A stretch of DNA of 64,000 nt, from the NCBI GenBank assembly GCA_023935145.1, contig CM043698.1:67453001-67517000 (forward strand). The letters are read 5' to 3'. The stretch is from Bretschneidera sinensis (Eukaryota; Streptophyta; Magnoliopsida; Brassicales; Akaniaceae). The notes beneath the pieces are model-generated. The model was not told the DNA's origin, did no database searches, and saw only the letters and a program-made list of their open reading frames with translations. The position numbers were made by a program, and so were the translations under genes. The number at the start of each line of letters is the position of its first letter. Position 1 is the stretch's first letter. This document shows positions 31,104 through 42,200 of the stretch, in pieces.

Positions 31104-31865
31104 AGTGATAGTCAAGTACTTGTTGTGGAGAGGTCTAATCGAGGGAGAAGCCAATGGAGAGCGAACACTGGCTCAAGGTGGAGATCCAAATCTAGGCTTA
31201 GAGATGACGATGACAAGAACTGCTTCTATTGTGAAGAGATAGGGCACATACAATATTATTGTAAGGCAATGAAGCATGAATTAAAAGAATTGAGAATGAT
31301 GAGTGGGAAAAAGAGTCATGATGGTAAGAGTAGTGAAAGTGCTAATATCACCGAGGGAAATGATGAAGAGGTGCTAGCTATTGAGCGCATTGAAGAAAAA
31401 GTTGATGAAAGTAATATGGTGCTACTTGATTCGGCGTCCTTCATTCACATATTCAATAAGAAAAAGTAATTTGATTGTATGAAAGAACCTACCCATGTCA
31501 AAGTTAATACCGCATATGGAAAACACAAAGCAATTGACGATGAAGGAAGCTTAAGGTTGATCCATGATGGAAGCGTGAAGACACTTGAGAAAGTAAAGTT
31601 TGCTTCCTCTCTCACTACAAATATAATCTCTTTGGGGGAGCTTGATAAGATGGAATACACATGGACTGCGGGCAATTGAAAGCTGCAAGTTTTTAATGGA
31701 TCAAATGTAGTGTTGAATGCTACTATGAATAAGAATGGCTTGTATATGTTGGATGGGAAAATTTTACTAGAAAAATTAAATGGAGGAGATATGGAAGAAC
31801 CAAAAGGAATGATCGCATCAACCAAGAAGAAAGTTAGATTTGTTGATGAGATGTGGAGAATTTGA
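31104..31865 (+). pseudogene. Copia gag zinc knuckle and protease remnant
   Basis: One frame with stops at 31467-31469 and 31677-31679, ending 31863-31865. It starts in an Arg/Ser-rich gag tail (RSNRGRSQWRANTGSRWRSK), then a CX2CX4HX4C knuckle CFYCEEIGHIQYYC, an acidic linker, the protease motif VLLDSASFIHIFN (LDSA in place of the usual LDSG-type site) and the downstream block IISLGELDKMEYTW, YMLDGKI. It lacks everything from integrase on. In an intact copia element this part packages RNA and cuts the polyprotein. Confidence 0.82.
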
Positions 31866-31880
31866 ACTAAGGTGGAGATT

Positions 31881-32301
31881 TGTTAGGATTTTGGCTCAAT
31901 TTCCCACCAAGAGGACTTCTAATTGATTTGGGAAAAGTGGTAGTTTCTTATTCTAGTAGTAGCAGTAGTTTATTATGTTGTTGTTCTTTTCTTAATAGTA
32001 TTAAGAAAATATCATCTATATAAATGGGCCTTAGAAAATGTTTGAGATATACTCATAATTTCAATATTATAACTAGAGTTAGATTGAGAGTTTTAGATAT
32101 ATTGGGGATTTTGGGTTGTGAGGATAATAGTTTTGATTTTCCTAAAGTTGTTAAGAATTAATAAAATTGTGAGTTTGTTGGTGGTACAGATAAAAAAGTT
32201 ATCGAACCACATTAAATTGATGTGTCTGATATTTATTTATTTATTTGTTTATTTATTATTATAAATTTGAGTAGATGGATTTTAAAAATAAAATCTTAAC
32301 A
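31881..32301 (+). repeat. 3' LTR of the Ale-like copia element
   Basis: 421 bases, TGTTAGGATTTTGG...ATCTTAACA, complete. Confidence 0.88.
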
Positions 32302-33886
32302 TATACTATTGAGTTTTTTTTTTCATGTAATTACATATTAGTTGATTCTACAATCTATGTTTAACTTATGTTTTTTTAAAAAAGAAATTGTTTTAAAAAC
32401 TCTACCATAACATTAACTTTTTTTTTAGAACATGGAGTCCACTAGCATCAAACTTTGCCACCTAAACCTAAATGCCTTCTTCTTTAACTCATTAGTCGAA
32501 ATCACATGATTGATAGCACATGTGCAATTTAACAATACCAAATTCAAGAGGAAAAAGAAGAAGAGAAGTTGAAGGGGAGACATAAATTGTTGGGTCCCAA
32601 ATGTTACAAATAAGAGGGCACAAAGGCAACAAAAAAAAATCCCAATTTGTTATTATGAGTCATGAGAGTAGGAACAAAATTGGGTTTTGGGACATGTGAG
32701 AGCACCATTAGCCATCGCACAAACTCACCCACTCAAAGGAAGAAGAATAAGAACCAAAGGCCCATGTGATTCCATGGTTTTATTCCACCACCGTGTGATT
32801 TGTCATCTCCTATCTCCTACAGTATTTCTTTAAGCCACACACCCATTTTTGGTGGGACCTCGACCTTTTTACATGCCATAACTCTCATATGGACCCCTAC
32901 CATGCACGCTTGGGCAATGGGCATGGATCTTTGCCACTGCCAGTCTTGGGGTCAAACCAAAGTGAACAGTTGATATATGATAATATGTCTCCCTCATAAA
33001 GAAAGAGAAAAATTGGGTAATAATTCCATAGTACCACTCCATATCTTTTGCATTCTAATTATGAAAATTTGACTAATGCATCCGTAGTTTTAATTTTTGA
33101 TTATTTTTCCTTGATATAACAATATTTTTACTTTATAAATGGTTTTTAAAATAAATTTTATAAAACAATTGTTTAGTTAAAATTATTACTGTTTGGTAAA
33201 TTAACTGTCAATCTAGTTTTTAGATTAAATTCAATATCTTGAAAGTTATTTTTCAATAATTCTTCTAAACAATAGTTAGGATGTATTTGACATAACATTC
33301 TGTTCTTCTGAATTTGATTTTGGTTTATGATGAATAAACTTTCGATTAAAATTATAATTATCAATCTAAAATCCACCTTTTTAATTTCTTTTTCTTCTTT
33401 TAATGTAAAAGTGATTTTGCTCATCAAATAGCTCTTGTAACCATGGGCCTAACTTCAACCTGTTTCTCAAATGATAGATTATTTGCAGAGAAGTAGTTGT
33501 TTGTCCAACTGCCAAATGTCATGATTTTCAAAAACAAATTTTTTTTTTCAAATTTCATGAACCTATCTCTCACCAAATTCTTTTAAATTTGGTTTGCACA
33601 ACAATGCAACACTTTCTCAAGAAAATAAGAAATAAGAAAAGCTAACTACAACAGGAACAGCTCTATCTTTTCATTTGCTTTCAACTTTTCTTGGACTTTC
33701 CACAAAAAATCTCAAGTAAAAAAATACATACAAAAATTACAATCCCAATATATACCAACCTACAACCTCAATTTCCAATTTTCTTTTCCTTCCCTTCCTT
33801 TTTCTTACCTAACAATCACAAAAATCAAGAAAAAATAACTACCACTATCATCATATGCAAAAACTAAACAGCAGCTGCAATTACCA
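32302..33886. other. Intergenic DNA and 3' UTR of the U-box gene
   Basis: AT-rich; the part from about 33600 to 33886 is likely the 3' untranslated region of the minus-strand U-box gene. Nothing else supported. Confidence 0.5.
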
Positions 33887-35137
33887 TCAAAACGGTACTA
33901 CTTCACTGCAAACAAAATCATCCGAATACCCGACGGAATCCTCCGGCCACGAATCCCGAAGCAATTTCAACAACATCTGCGCCTTCCTCTTGGCCCTCTC
34001 CGTACAGTTGCTCTGCACAAGCAGCAAAAGCTGCGTCAACACCCCGGCGCTTACCGCCTCCATCTGGCTCCGCTCCGACGCCGAGGAGAGCGCCAGTAGA
34101 GCTCCGGCCGCATACTCCGTCGCGCGGTCAGAGATCTTCAGGATGGCCTTCACCAGCAGAGGAACGGTGAGTGCGTGATCCGCAAACGCGGCGCACCCGG
34201 CGGGGACACGGCAGAGAAGCTCAGTGGTGGCGAGAGCTCGCTCGGCGTCGCACTTGTCGAAATCGGCGAGCCGGTCGATCAACGTCTCGGCGGCTCCCGC
34301 GGAGACCGCTTTGTGCCTTGTCTGCTTCACCAGGCACAAGGCGAACAAGGCCTTGATTCCAATTTTAAGATCTCGCGGGTGCGATGTCGGATTCTTCAAA
34401 ATGTCTAAAACCCCTTCGAATATCACATCCAGATTGCTGATTTGAGCTCGGAGATCTGACGATCTCGTCCCAGCCAGGACGATTTCGATTAGCGCGGCGG
34501 AGTTGACTCGGACTTCGGTTGAGGAATGGAAAAGGAGGCGGGACAAGTACGCGACTCGGTCCGGGTCTGACGCTACGGACGCGCATTCAGACTCGGTGAG
34601 TTGGAACATCACAAGCAGCGCGAGCGACTCGTGACTCAACTCGGACGAACCAGATGGTTCTTCATTGGAGAAAACAATATTAATGAGTGGTTCACGTGGG
34701 TTGTGGGAGGCTATGACGGCGCGATTCTTGTTCGAGTCACGGGCGAGTCCTCTGAGTCGACGCAGAGCGGAGAGGCGGGACTGGTAGAGACTTGACTCGG
34801 ACGAGGCTTGGTTCAGCCAGAACCGGACCAGCGCCGGATCGGCGGGTTGCTTCGGGGTTGGAATCCGTTCGATGCCGTAGTACCGGTTCGCGACGCACCA
34901 GTCCTGGGTGAGCCGACGAAGGGTGTGGTTTGGGATGAGAGTGAAGTCGTTGAGTGGGGCCCGAGTCACCGGACACGTGGTGTTTCCGGTGGCGACCCAT
35001 GACTCGATGCTGGCTCGGTCATAAGTCTGGCCTGTGCTGACGGTGACCGGGTCACGCATCAACTCGAGCGAGATCGGACACCTGAAATGATACGGAATCT
35101 GCACACCCAAATCCAACGGCTCTAAATTCCCTGGCAT
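33887..35137 (-). CDS. PUB25/PUB26: U-box/ARM E3 ubiquitin-protein ligase, PUB25/PUB26-like
   Basis: Complete intronless frame, 416 residues, close to the family length of about 420. The U-box lies at residues 14-80: IPYHFRCPISLELMRDPVTV, GQTYDRASIESW, CPVTRAPL, LIPNHTLRRLTQDWC. It binds E2 enzymes without metal. Residues about 120-400 are armadillo-like helices (SALRRLRGLARDSNKNRAVI, VNSAALIEIV, KIGIKALFALCLVKQTRHKA, ERALATTELLCRVPAGCAAF, YAAGALLALSSASERSQMEA, KRKAQMLLKLLRDSW) for substrate binding. The C terminus ends CSEVVPF. Arabidopsis PUB25 and PUB26 act in cold signalling and immunity; whether this gene does the same is inference. The coding part is GC-rich against its AT-rich surroundings. 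No stop or frameshift is seen. Confidence 0.95.
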   Translation of the reverse strand: MPGNLEPLDLGVQIPYHFRCPISLELMRDPVTVSTGQTYDRASIESWVATGNTTCPVTRAPLNDFTLIPNHTLRRLTQDWCVANRYYGIERIPTPKQPADPALVRFWLNQASSESSLYQSRLSALRRLRGLARDSNKNRAVIASHNPREPLINIVFSNEEPSGSSELSHESLALLVMFQLTESECASVASDPDRVAYLSRLLFHSSTEVRVNSAALIEIVLAGTRSSDLRAQISNLDVIFEGVLDILKNPTSHPRDLKIGIKALFALCLVKQTRHKAVSAGAAETLIDRLADFDKCDAERALATTELLCRVPAGCAAFADHALTVPLLVKAILKISDRATEYAAGALLALSSASERSQMEAVSAGVLTQLLLLVQSNCTERAKRKAQMLLKLLRDSWPEDSVGYSDDFVCSEVVPF

Positions 35138-35198
35138 TTGTAAACTACTTTCAAGCTTTTGTGACTATTAGCTATTAAGAAAAGTGGAGAAAAAGATG

Positions 35199-35252
<54 letters not shown>

Positions 35253-35360
35253 TGGGCACTGATACTAAATCTGAGAGGGTCTGCAAATTCTCTTTCGGAT
35301 TTGTATGGTGTTTGCTTTATCTTATACGAAAGGAGAGAGAGAGAGAGAGAGAGAAGGGGC
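35138..35360 (-). promoter_or_regulatory. 5' region of the U-box gene with TA and GA/CT microsatellites
   Basis: A (TA)n run at about 35199-35221 abuts (GA)n at 35222-35249 (CT on the coding strand), and a second (GA)n lies at about 35332-35354. CT repeats close to the start are common in plant core promoters and leaders; the TA run may supply the TATA element. No transcription start can be set. Confidence 0.55.
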
Positions 35361-38300
35361 GGGTGTTCGGTGGAGCTGCCCTTATCTAACTAAGGGTCAC
35401 ATGTACGTGTGGCATTTATAAGTGGGAACCTGACCCAGAGTTGGTTGTTTCTTTAGTCAAAAGAAATGTGCTACTGGTATGGGCCCACCTTTTTTCTCCC
35501 TTAAAATCTAACTCCCGTTTACATCAACAAAACTAATTACGCGACTGATTTCTTTGTCAATGAGTACCTGCATTACTGTTTTGAGATAGTTTTGCATGTG
35601 TGCCCTTGTATTTCGTGTCATTTTGTAGTTTGGGTTCACCTTTTGTCCTTTTTTTTTTGTCTGATTGCCTTCTGTACCTCTTTTCACTCACTCACAAATT
35701 AAAGATCAAACTCTGTGTTGTCGTATATTTTTGTACATTCAATAATCGTTCGGTTGTGATTAAATTTTTTTATATTATTTCTATCATTTAATTTATTAAA
35801 AATTAATTACTATTTATAATATATTAAATATAAATATATATATATATATAACATATAATAAATTTTAAATTTTAAAAAAATTTAAGTATAAACTAAATAT
35901 ATATTATATAATTAATTAAAAACTTTGTAAATATATAACATTGTCGATTAACAGATTAATCGACTGTAACTGATCAAAATTAATTTGATCGGTTAATATT
36001 AAAAAGTTTAAATTAATTCGATTGAAATAATTTTTAAAAAAAATTGATTGAAAAAAATGTTAAAATTTTAACAAATCGTATGGACACTCCTAACGTATAA
36101 GAAGTGAGATTTTTTATTTTGATTTTGCCACTTACAACTCAATTTTTTCACAATTACAAATTGAAATTCTTCACAATCATGTTGTCAAATTGTATTTATT
36201 GTCTTTGTTGTCGTTATTACAAGAGATTTGCCTTGCTGCCATTAGAATCAAAACGAAATAATTTTAAAATTCGATTTGATTTAGTGAACTCTCATCCGTT
36301 CGATTGAAGAAGATACCTATGCACCTAACAATTTAATTAAATGGTTCAAAGCTTAATTTCATGAGAGCTCAAGTAAACTAAATTGTAATTATTTATTTGA
36401 GCATCAATCTTTGAAATAAGATAACTTAGTTGTTTAACTTTAATAACTCCACAATCAAATGATAGACAGTAAAAGAGTACTAGTAGTACAGTAGCCACCA
36501 AGGCTTCGGCCTGGTTGCAAGGATATATAGATCATTGTTGGTATCCTGATTTATATTAAATTTGATTTATATTTTATTTTGAAATTGATGCATTTTATTT
36601 TAAAATTAGTTAAATCAATTTTAAATTTAACTCAAGCTTAACGTAAATTAGGGTATTAAACTTGACCATCGTGAGGTTTAAGATAAATTTAGGTTTTGAT
36701 GCTTGTGATTGTATTTTTTACAATGTATTCAAAAAAAGAATGGTGATATCATGAACTCGATTCTATTGGAGTTATCACTTATTTGGTTTCGTAGAAGTTC
36801 TCATGAAATCAAGAAAATCTGTTAATAATTACAAAAAAATTAAATAGTAACTTAAATATTTAATTTTTTAAAAATTTATTAAAACAATTACTATTCAATT
36901 TTCTTATGATTACTAATGAATTTTTTCAGTTGGATGATAACTCTCGTTAAATCAAGTTCATGAGATTACTACTTTTAAAAAAAATTTAATCAAATTAATA
37001 CAAAATCTAAAATTTATTATATTAAAATTTTTTAATCTCACTTTAATCCCATCAGCAAATCCTATATTCAAAGATGGTGCAATAACCAAAATGGTAGAAA
37101 TCAATTCAATCATCAGTGAAAGGTATCAATCCTAGCCGAGGGAAAGAATATTCAAAAGAATTGGGGAGCAAAGTGAAATATTCAAAAAGGTTAAGAGCGC
37201 AGATGCAAGCAATCAATTTAATAATTAGGTTTGAATTGTCTGTTGTTAAACTGAGAGAGGCAGTGTCAGTCAAAGGTCAAAGATGAACAGATGAATGTGC
37301 GGGTCTAGGTTGTGTCTATTCACCTTTTTATTCGAGCACAAAAAATGTTTTTCGTGGATAACATCAATGAATTGGGTGGTTTCTAGATGAGTGGGTCCCC
37401 CATCAGTGCATGACGGTTGATCAAATGGGATTCATCTCTCTCTCCGTTACCAAAATTCCCTTACAAAATTTATTTATTTTTTTTTTATGTTCAAGTTTAA
37501 ATCAACTAAAAATTTAGTTGATAATTTTGAAAAATTTTATTGATAATATCAATATGAATATAAGATTAAAAAATTAACATTACCAATAAAAATTCAACTG
37601 TTTTAAACCATTAGATTTAGATCAAAACCAATTCAAAAATCATTCTCAATACCTTGTATCAACTGATTTTAGGATGAACAGAGATAACACATTGAAAAAT
37701 AAAAAAAAATTAAAAGAAAAACAATGTGTGATATGGTCATGGACAATTTCATTGTGTTTAACTTAACATGAAGTCTATCATAATTTTTTTTTTGGATTAA
37801 TTACATTTTTCATGTGGGTTGGACAGATTTTGTATTAATCTTTGAGATATATTTAATGACAAATTAAATCTCGAGATTTTATCTATTAATAAATTGAACC
37901 CTAAACTTTATTTAGAATTTAAAAAAAATTGAATCATAATAAAACTAAATGGTGTATTAATATTTGATGAAGATTACCTAGTAATCTCAATTATAGTAAG
38001 ACTGTTGGATCATCTCAATCATCGTGACGTCACGACAATGAGAATGTTTAACAACCTTAAACAGGGCGGAGCCACATGCACCAATGTTACACATCAAAAT
38101 GCTGTCAATTTAATGTTACAAGATTTGTATTAATTGTTTGAAATTTCTCAACAACTTATAAGTAATAGTACCAGTTGTTTTTTCGAATAGGGTACTTAAA
38201 AAGCATAATTATCAAAATAATATTGTTTTAAATTTAATTTTCAAAATAAAATATTTTTACCACATCATTAAATAAAAAAATTACAAGAGTAATCTTTGTA

Positions 38301-38739
38301 ATTTGACATTCAATTCAAGTTAATCCAAAATTAAAATCCTTCTTGTTCTGAGCCTCATTTCTTTCTTATAGCCGCACTCCCATTAAAAAATATTTTTTTA
38401 AAAATAAGCAGCACATGAAGTAAGGAATTAAGGATATGTTTTCAAGAATTATCTGGCCACTTGGTTGGAATTTCAGACTCGTGGAAGAACCATCTCAAGG
38501 AAACCCATTCATAGGAGAAATTTGAAAATTAGAGCTTATGTGACCTAAATAATTCCATCAAATAAGAGTCGTACCGTGGCCAACCACTTGTGAACAGTAA
38601 AATGGCTCAATCTGATTGTGGTAATGAGCATGCTATTTGCTCTCAGACATTTTGATATGATAACTCAAACAGAAGTTATTCATTACGGAAAAAAAGTCAT
38701 TCCCTTTGAGGTTTGAAGTTAAAAGATCATATTCTAATA
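35361..38739. other. AT-rich intergenic DNA
   Basis: No gene or complete transposon recognised; several A/T runs and short AT repeats (35835-35850). Confidence 0.5.
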
Positions 38740-39400
38740 GTGTCGTACTTTAAAAAGTCAAGCAAAAAACACACCAGTTTTTATATAAAGAGATATTCAT
38801 CCTAAACAAAGATATGGTAAAAGAATAACAACAAAGAGGCAAAAGAAGTATACACATACTCAGACACAAACATATTAAGAGAGAAACAGTAAGAGGTGAA
38901 AACCCAGAGAGAACTCTAAGTACAGAGAAAAAACATATGAGGAACAAAGCGAACTATATCAGTTATCTCATTTTCCCAAATATTATTTTACTTCGACGTA
39001 GTTCTTCCCTTATTTACCCATATACTAAAATACTTACTGACTTAACCATCGAAGGGACCTCCTCGAAGCACAATGTTTTAGGAGACTTCTTTTGTAGATG
39101 TCCATACGTCTCAAGCACCGATGAGATATTCCATGTCTTAGCTTTTTCTACCAAATCAATCTAACAACACCCTGTTAAAAGCCATCAATGACCAGATATC
39201 TTTCATCATCTTTTTTAACATCAACCAAAGCAGAAGTGAATTTTGTGAAAGTCGAAGAAGAATAAAACTTATAACAGTTTAGGACTATGCGGTTATAGAT
39301 GTTGGCGACAAATCTCAATTTGGTCAAGCTCATATTAAACCGTGTTCGATCGATCTTTTTATAGAAACCAATACAACAACCTTGGAAAACATTTCTCTAA
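38740..39400 (+). repeat. Possible Tat-type LTR remnant
   Basis: A TATA-like TTTATATAAAG (38778-38788) and a later CTTACTGACTTAACCATCGA (39033 on) resemble the R-U5 part of Tat LTRs, as does the region 40095-40130 in element F. No second LTR or borders found. Confidence 0.3.
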
Positions 39401-39714
39401 TCTGGTTATCTTAACTCCTTTGTTTTTTTCATGTGTTTTTCATTTGATTGTTGGCTTTTTTCATTTGATGATTTGATAAAAGATATCATATTTTAATAAA
39501 TAAATTTAAAAAAATTTCATTTTCAAAATTAAAAATTTTAAGTACCCTTCTAAAGAAAAAAAACTCGTTATAATACTCATGAGATTGAATTTGATTCCTT
39601 AGTGGCAGTGAATCTATTGCGAGATTTCAAAAATGATTTTCACCCTTTAATATCCTGTCTTTATTATTGCTAATGAAAGAAAATATGTTAATGAAAATCA
39701 AAATTATTTCGAAA

Positions 39715-40241
39715 TGTCCAGTGTGAAAATATGAAATCTAATGTAGTAAATAATTCACTTTCCAGTAGCCTGGTGACACGTGGATAGCTCCCCCTTCAAT
39801 GACCGGGTAACACATGGCTGCGTCAATAACAGGCACGTAACCGAGCAGGTGACGAAGCTATAATCGTTCACAGACTTCTCACACAAAAAAATGGAAGCAA
39901 TATTTTAGGGACTGCACCGTCCTTGAACACGCAACAAGACCCTTCACTAGAAATATAGGATCTCAGATATCGTACTATCCGGAGCACGTGATAAGCTGGC
40001 TCCTTGAACCATTATAAAAAAACAAAGGTACGCAGATCTCAACTCAGTTCAAGTTCATGGCCAAAACACAAAAAGCATAATCCTCTCCGTTTTCTCAAAG
40101 CCTTGCACTAACAAAGGCATCGGAGAGTCTCCAGAGGCACCACCCCCTTCCCTCCGGTGACTCTTTAGCTCATCCCTCTTTCTTTGCGCAGACCGTGGAA
40201 TTCTAGACCTCTAACTTAGCGATAGATTTTCGACATCAACA
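39715..40241 (+). repeat. 5' LTR of fragment F
   Basis: Ends GACATCAACA. TATA-like TATAAAA at 40013-40019; CACGTG G-boxes near 39776 and 39985 upstream of it. The left border is uncertain. Confidence 0.5.
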
Positions 40242-40242
40242 G

Positions 40243-40321
40243 ATTGGCGTTGTTCGTGGGAACAAACCAATCTCTCGTTAACCAGTAAAAGCGAAGAAAT
40301 CTAAAGAACTCATCTGTTGCC
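40243..40321 (+). other. Primer-binding site and leader of fragment F
   Basis: ATTGGCGTTGTTCGTGGGAA, then a leader with AGAAATCTAAAGAACTCATC and TGTTGCCATGCC. The array element has nearly the same string after its primer site on the minus strand (about 30410-30474). Confidence 0.75.
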
Positions 40322-40443
40322 ATGCCACCTAGAAACACCACCAAGAATACTGGCAAGGGAGTCGCTGGAATAACGCCGCACCTACACAAAACAATACTCA
40401 CAGCCAGCAGTCTAACTCAAGGTTCCTTGTTCTGTCTTAACAC

Positions 40444-42195
40444 ATGACCTCTGGCTTTGACCCGCAAACTCTTTTGGGAATGCAACGTCCTTGTCATATG
40501 GAGATGGGTCCTCCTGAAAATCTCAGAGGAGCCACATCGGTGCATCCCGTTATTCCAATGATTCAAGAACAGTTCCTAGAACTCTCTCGTTTGGTGATGA
40601 ACCTAGTCGCCGAAGTCCGGAGATGAGGTCAGCAACCCTCACCCCCATCTCCTCACTGCACTCTTAGGCAAACTAGACCTCCTAGTGACTGGCTCCCCAT
40701 CAATAGTCATTCCATTGCCGAGTCTTCATCACCTCATTCCAGTAGATCTAGAGGAGTCTTCTCCTCCAAAAGCAACCTCGACCTAGACAAACAAATCGAG
40801 GATATGGAAGAGAAAATCAATGAAGCATTCAAATACCGAAACCGTAATGTCCTGGACGAACTCAGCGTCCAGGACCCACCATTCACATAGGAAGTTCTCA
40901 AAGCTCCGTTCCCACCAAATTTTCAAATGCCGCAAATCAAGCCCTACGATGGCTCGACAGATCCCTTAGACCATCTGCAGTATTACAATACCACCATAAT
41001 GTTGCATCGGCATTCCGATCCTGTCATGTGTCAAGCGTTTCCCCTCACGCTCGAAAAAACTATAGGCACGTGGTATTCCCGGCTGAAGCCAGGAAGCATA
41101 GGCACCTTCAAAGAGCTCAACTACGCATTTGCTTCCCACTTCCTCAGCAGCAAGGGACCTAAGAAGACCCCGGAAAGCCTGTTTAACATCATTCAGCATC
41201 GAGGAGAAAGGCTTCGAGCCTACATCTCAAGGTTCAACATTGCCGCTTGGGAGATCCCCGACCTTGATCCCAATGTTCAGATGTTAGCATTCAAAAATGG
41301 ACTTAGATCTGAAATCTTCAGCTCCAAGCTCCCCAGGTGACCTTATAAAGACATGAACGAAGTCTTGACCCGAGTAGAAAAGTACATATTGGCAGAAGGC
41401 GATTAAGCTTTCCGAAGAGAAAGGGAAGGGGAAATGGATAAGAAAATGAAAGACACCAGCACTCCTCGGGGTGGGACGACAAAAAAACCACACAACAAGG
41501 GCAGATATAAGGCCACCACCCGTTTTTAAAATTTCACCCCTCTCAACGCATCCAGAACCAATGTCCTAATGCAGCTCCAAAATAGGGTAATCCTTCGATA
41601 GCCCCCAAAGCCGCAACACCTCAACGAGGATCAGAGCAAGTGGTGTTGATTCCATAGAAACCATGGGCACAATACTGAGAAGTGCCACGCTATGAAGCAA
41701 CAAATTGAGGCCCTTATCAACCGAGGGTACTTAAAAGAGTTCACCGGATCGCGGCAAGGAAGAATTCCCGATCGATCCAGGAGGAGTCCTGGACGTCCCC
41801 CCTGTCAGAACCGAGAGCATCAAGCCCCCTCGGAAGAGTCCGAGGCCGAACCGAGGAGAACTTGACCAGATAGTCCAAGAAGTCACAGTCACTAGAATCA
41901 TCAAAACAGTATGTGGCGGATTAGCCGCCGAAGACAACTCTTGGCAGAACAGGAAAACATACGTTAGGTTTGTGGCTTCCGTCAGCAGGCCTCATAAGTG
42001 AAGGAAGACAAACCAGACGATCTCCTTCACGGAAGATAATCTGGATGAAGTACAAACCCCGCACGATGATGTCATGGTAGTCTCCATTTTTATAGTCAAC
42101 CACAACGTCAAACGCATCATAGTGGATAATGAAAATTCGATGAATATCTTATTTTATGATACTTTTCAGAAGATCCAATTAAAAGATAGTAAATT
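40444..42195 (+). pseudogene. Decayed gag-protease of fragment F
   Basis: One gag frame with at least seven stops. Recognisable: MPQIKPYDGSTDPLDHLQYY, GTWYSRLKPGSI, NYAFASHFLSS, NPNVQ-like DPNVQMLAFKNGLRSEIF (gag domain, Tat/Ogre-type), a gag knuckle of the form CX2H..GH..EKC (near 41648-41692, first cysteine before a stop) and ALINRGYLKEF. After a frameshift near 41880 the protease region follows: HDDVMVVSIFIVNHNVKRII, VDNENSMNILFYDTF, with Asn where the family has Gly-Ser at the active site. No product is expected. Confidence 0.8.
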
Positions 42196-42200
42196 GAAAG

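Larger units (their letters stand above)
30691..32301 (+). mobile_element. Ale-like Ty1/copia element, internally deleted
   Basis: LTRs at 30691-31103 (first 36 bases missing) and 31881-32301, ending CTAACA/CTTAACA. Between them is only 0.8 kb: the end of gag and the protease/pre-integrase region. Integrase, RT and RNase H are absent and no primer site is seen after the 5' LTR. A polypurine tract AAGGTGGAGATT precedes the 3' LTR. Confidence 0.82.
39715..42200 (+). mobile_element. Tat-lineage Ty3/gypsy fragment F (LTR, gag, partial protease)
   Basis: Probable LTR (39715-40241; left end by TG rule only), primer site at 40243-40263, short leader, decayed gag and the start of protease. It stops at about 42200 in AT-rich DNA; RT, integrase and 3' LTR are absent. 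Shares its leader with the array element at 27781-30690. Confidence 0.75.

Noticed and set aside
34171..35002. Arg-rich open frames on the + strand
   Set aside because: Antisense shadows of the GC-rich U-box gene.
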